Assembly (NCBI GenBank): GCA_020445605.1
Contig: JAGRGH010000049.1
Location: 124,001-188,000 of the forward strand
Origin: Chromatiales bacterium
GTDB lineage: Bacteria > Pseudomonadota > Gammaproteobacteria > JAGRGH01
DNA length: 64,000 nucleotides
Direction of reading: 5' to 3'
Shown: piece after piece, positions 61,370 to 64,000 of the stretch
Position numbering within the stretch: the first letter of the stretch is position 1
How the letters are laid out: the number at the start of each line of letters is the position of its first letter
The notes under the pieces: model-generated
The model's input: the letters and a program-made list of their open reading frames with translations, nothing else
The model's database searches: none
Told to the model about the DNA's origin: nothing
Made by a program: the position numbers and the translations under genes

Positions 61370-61950
61370 TGCGCATCTTCTCGCCGCTGTACGAGCGCGC
61401 GCTGGTCTGGTCGCGACATCCGCACGCGCCACGCTATCTCGCCGGCCTGAGCTTCGCGGAATCGTCGTTCTTTCCGGTGCCACCGGACGTGATGCTCGCG
61501 CCAATGTCTCTGGCGCAGCCCGGCAGGGCTCTGCGGTTCGCGTTGCTGACGACGGTCGCATCGGTGCTCGGCGGCGTTGCCGGTTACTGGATCGGCGCGC
61601 TCGCGATCGGCAACATCGAGCCGCATCTTGCCGAATGGGGCTATCTGGACGCCTATCGCACCGCGCACGACTGGTTCGGGCGCTGGGGCTTCTGGGCGGT
61701 ATTTCTCGCGGGTTTCTCGCCGATCCCGTACAAGGTTTTCACGATCTCGGCTGGTGCCGCGCAGATGGCCTTCGCCCCGTTCGTGCTGGCGTCGCTGATC
61801 GGACGCGGCGCGCGGTTTTTCCTGGTCGCGGGGCTGATCGCCTGGGGCGGTGAACGCCTCGAGGCGGGTCTGCGCCGCTGGGTCGACTGGCTGGGCTGGG
61901 CGCTGGTCGTCGTGATCGTGCTGCTCGTCGTGTACCTGCGTTATATGTGA
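61369..61950 (+). CDS. yqaA: YqaA-family DedA-like membrane protein
   Basis: A 193-residue protein with about five helices and the VTT-type elements FAESSFFPVPPDVML and LAGFSPIPYKVFTISAGA. Members probably flip or transport lipids; the function is not settled. Its ATG shares one base with the pcm stop (TGATG), and its stop overlaps nlpD (GTGA). Confidence 0.88.
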   Translation: MRIFSPLYERALVWSRHPHAPRYLAGLSFAESSFFPVPPDVMLAPMSLAQPGRALRFALLTTVASVLGGVAGYWIGALAIGNIEPHLAEWGYLDAYRTAHDWFGRWGFWAVFLAGFSPIPYKVFTISAGAAQMAFAPFVLASLIGRGARFFLVAGLIAWGGERLEAGLRRWVDWLGWALVVVIVLLVVYLRYM

Positions 61951-62744
61951 ACGATCTGAAGCGGACCTGGCTACGGCTGTGCGCGGTGTGTCTGGTGAGC
62001 GCCGTGCTGGCGGGCTGCGGCTCCGCGCCGCGTCGAGATTCCATCCCGGCGACATCCGCCACGCAGACGACGCGCTATTCGACCCCGCCGACGCACTACG
62101 TCGTGCGCACCGGCGACACCCTCTACAACATCGCCTGGCGCTATGGGCTCGACTACAAGACCGTCGCTGCGCTCAATGCCATCGCTGCGCCCTACACGAT
62201 CTTTCCCGGACAGCGGCTGCGTCTGCTGCCAAATGCCGCGGAGAAGCCTCGCGGGCGCCGCGTTGCATCGGTGAAGCAGCCGCCACAGCCGACCCCGGCG
62301 CCGCGTCCAAAGATTCAGAAATCCGCACCGAGACCGCCCGCTCCGTTGCCAAAATCCGCCCCGATTTCCAGCCCGCTGCGTTGGCAGTGGCCGATCAGCG
62401 GAACGGTCATCGAAGGCTACGATCCGCGCGACGCCGAGCGAAAGGGCATGCGAATCCGCGGCAGCGAGAACCAGCAGGTTTTCGCGGCCGCGACCGGCAT
62501 GGTCGTCTACAGTGGCACCGGCCTGGTCGGTTACGGTCGGGTGGTGATCATCAAACATGACGAGACCTGGCTCAGCGCCTACGGATTCAACAAGCGTCTG
62601 CTGGTGCGCGAAGGCGACCGCGTGCAACAGGGCAAAGCGATCGCGGAACTCGGCGCGAGCGGCGATCGACCCGCGATGCTGCATTTCGAAATCCGGCGTA
62701 ACGGTCAGCCGGTCGACCCTCAGCAGTTGTTGCCCCGCCGCTGA
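61947..62744 (+). CDS. nlpD: Lipoprotein NlpD (LysM and degenerate M23 domains)
   Basis: A 265-residue lipoprotein with lipobox LAGC, a LysM domain (HYVVRTGDTLYNIAWRYGL), a Pro-rich linker and a LytM/M23 domain. The zinc ligands are degenerate (KGMRIRGSEN for HxGxD, and MLHFEIR for HxHFE), so it should activate amidases such as AmiC rather than cut peptidoglycan. The GTG start overlaps yqaA. Confidence 0.93.
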   Translation: MNDLKRTWLRLCAVCLVSAVLAGCGSAPRRDSIPATSATQTTRYSTPPTHYVVRTGDTLYNIAWRYGLDYKTVAALNAIAAPYTIFPGQRLRLLPNAAEKPRGRRVASVKQPPQPTPAPRPKIQKSAPRPPAPLPKSAPISSPLRWQWPISGTVIEGYDPRDAERKGMRIRGSENQQVFAAATGMVVYSGTGLVGYGRVVIIKHDETWLSAYGFNKRLLVREGDRVQQGKAIAELGASGDRPAMLHFEIRRNGQPVDPQQLLPRR

Positions 62745-62918
62745 TCCGCGGCATAGCAACGCGCGTATGGCTGACTTGCGCGCTGGTAAAAAAATCGAAT
62801 TCGACCGCCTTGACAACGCACGCGCATTGTCGCAACAAACGGCGTACACTGTGCTCGCATAAACACGCGGCGTCGACAGGCGACCACGAGCGAAAAGCCA
62901 CCGAACGGAGACCGTGCA

Positions 62919-63956
62919 ATGCGTGCGAGCGACCGCATCGTCGAAGACGATTCGCCCGATCACGAAGATTCCGACTTTCACGAAGAATTCGAGGCTGCCG
63001 ACGCGGCCGATGACGAAGACGCCGATTCCAAGGCCGACGCCCAGGAAGACAGCAGCAACGACGACGACGATGACGATGACGACGCGGAACCCGTCGTCTA
63101 TGAAGCCGGCACAATCCCCTCCTCCCAGCTCGATGCCACCCGCCTGTATCTCGCCGAGATCGGCCATTCCGAGCTTCTGACGCCCGAAGAAGAGCGCTAC
63201 TACGCACGCAAGGCGCAGCGCGGCGAAGAGGCCGCGCGCAAGCGCATGATCGAGTGCAATCTGCGGCTGGTCGTGAAGATCGCGCGGCGCTATGTCAATC
63301 GCGGGTTGCCGCTGCTGGACCTCATCGAGGAAGGCAACCTGGGTCTGATCCGCGCGGTCGAGAAATTCGATCCCGAACGCGGTTTTCGCTTTTCGACCTA
63401 CGCGACCTGGTGGATTCGTCAGACGATCGAGCGTGGACTGATGAACCAGACGCGTACGATCCGGCTGCCGATCCATATCGTCAAGGAGATCAACATCTAC
63501 CTGCGCGCGGTTCGTCAGCTGTCGCAGACCAGCGACCGCGAACCGACCAGCGAGGATGTCGCCATCCTGCTGGACAAGCCGATCGAGGACGTCAAGCGGA
63601 TGATCGGCCTGACCGAACCAATCGCCTCGGTCGACTCGCCGTACTCGAAGGATTCCGACAAGCCGCTGCTGGATTCAATCGCCGACACCTCGTCGGTCGA
63701 TCCGGAGGACGAGGTCCAGGACATGCACCTGCATGCCAACCTGGACCACTGGCTGGGGCAGTTGTCCGAAAAGCAGCGCGCCGTGGTTGAACGCCGATTT
63801 GGCCTGGGTGGGCATGACAACGCCACGCTCGAAAGCGTGGCCTCGGAACTCGGCGTGACCCGCGAGCGTGTACGCCAGATCCAGATGGACGCACTCAAGC
63901 GCCTGCGGCGCATCCTCGAACGCGAGGGGTACTCCGGCGACGCCCTGTTCCGTTGA
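62919..63956 (+). CDS. rpoS: Sigma factor RpoS (sigma-38)
   Basis: A 345-residue stationary-phase sigma factor. Region 1.2 starts [21 protein letters not shown], region 2 has [38 protein letters not shown] and [12 protein letters not shown] (given in parts), region 4 has [19 protein letters not shown]. The first 60 residues are unusually acidic, with a run of eight Asp (about 48-55), which is not typical of RpoS. AGG-type sequence precedes the ATG. It follows nlpD after 174 bp, where a promoter would be expected. Confidence 0.95.
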   Translation: MRASDRIVEDDSPDHEDSDFHEEFEAADAADDEDADSKADAQEDSSNDDDDDDDDAEPVVYEAGTIPSSQLDATRLYLAEIGHSELLTPEEERYYARKAQRGEEAARKRMIECNLRLVVKIARRYVNRGLPLLDLIEEGNLGLIRAVEKFDPERGFRFSTYATWWIRQTIERGLMNQTRTIRLPIHIVKEINIYLRAVRQLSQTSDREPTSEDVAILLDKPIEDVKRMIGLTEPIASVDSPYSKDSDKPLLDSIADTSSVDPEDEVQDMHLHANLDHWLGQLSEKQRAVVERRFGLGGHDNATLESVASELGVTRERVRQIQMDALKRLRRILEREGYSGDALFR

Positions 63957-64000
63957 TCCGGCGTTCTACCGCCCGACAACACGAGACAGGCAATCCCTCC

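Noticed and set aside
62810-62850. TTGACA and TACACT before rpoS as a promoter pair
   Set aside because: Spacing is 29 bp, far from the usual 16-18 bp.
63060-63085. GAC repeat in rpoS as a phase-variable tandem repeat
   Set aside because: Codons are mixed GAC and GAT and the frame is kept; it encodes an Asp run and shows no slippage-type purity.

Overview
The window comes from a GC-rich gammaproteobacterium. The conserved blocks surE-pcm-yqaA-nlpD-rpoS, accA-tilS-pyrG-kdsA-eno and oadGAB, together with kdsA (LPS), point to that class. An Isp-type [NiFe] hydrogenase arranged as in purple sulfur bacteria (small subunit, isp1, isp2, large subunit) and a DsrC-family protein suggest a Chromatiales or Ectothiorhodospiraceae-like organism that lives across oxic and anoxic conditions. 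This placement is inference from gene content; no rRNA is present.

Layout: 1-490 is the start of yceD, cut by the window edge. 577-6221 (minus strand) holds a ba3-type cytochrome oxidase operon (small subunit, subunit II, subunit I, dihaem cytochrome c) followed by a CcoI-type copper ATPase. A divergent FNR-like regulator lies at 6407-7174. 7498-13296 (minus) is hypCABDFE; 13498-19930 (plus) is the hydrogenase structural operon ending in hupE. Between the two divergent operons sits one FNR-type palindrome, and a second lies in front of hemN; both fit class II promoter spacing. 20041-22291 is a compact four-gene operon of two DUF1538 membrane proteins, a PII-like protein and a CBS-pair protein, with no known function. 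hemN, glnS and gltX follow.

27331-32298 is a chaperone-usher-like surface appendage operon behind a sigma-54 promoter, interrupted by a 262-bp foldback element. Then come tRNA-Val(CAC), a PhoX-type phosphatase, a CPA2 antiporter, a TlpA-type thioredoxin with a secreted partner, a cysteine-free DsrC/RspA protein, a YpfJ-type metallopeptidase, a radical SAM/methyltransferase pair, tag, and the eno-kdsA-pyrG-tilS-accA block. 48427-51118 has corB, galE and a VanZ-like gene; 51221-54443 is the Na+-pumping oxaloacetate decarboxylase. The rest is yceF, a sterol-desaturase-family protein, a tiny protein with a possible sorting tail, sppA, a HAD phosphatase, rluC, smr, and surE-pcm-yqaA-nlpD-rpoS.

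Functionally, the first third is a redox module: H2 oxidation (hydrogenase plus maturation), haem synthesis without O2 (hemN), and a high-affinity oxidase with copper supply, with FNR-type control visible in the DNA. Short inverted-repeat elements directly abut stop codons at least three times, and one family shows compensatory base changes between its two copies. The best candidates for new biology are the DUF1538/PII/CBS operon and this structured repeat family.
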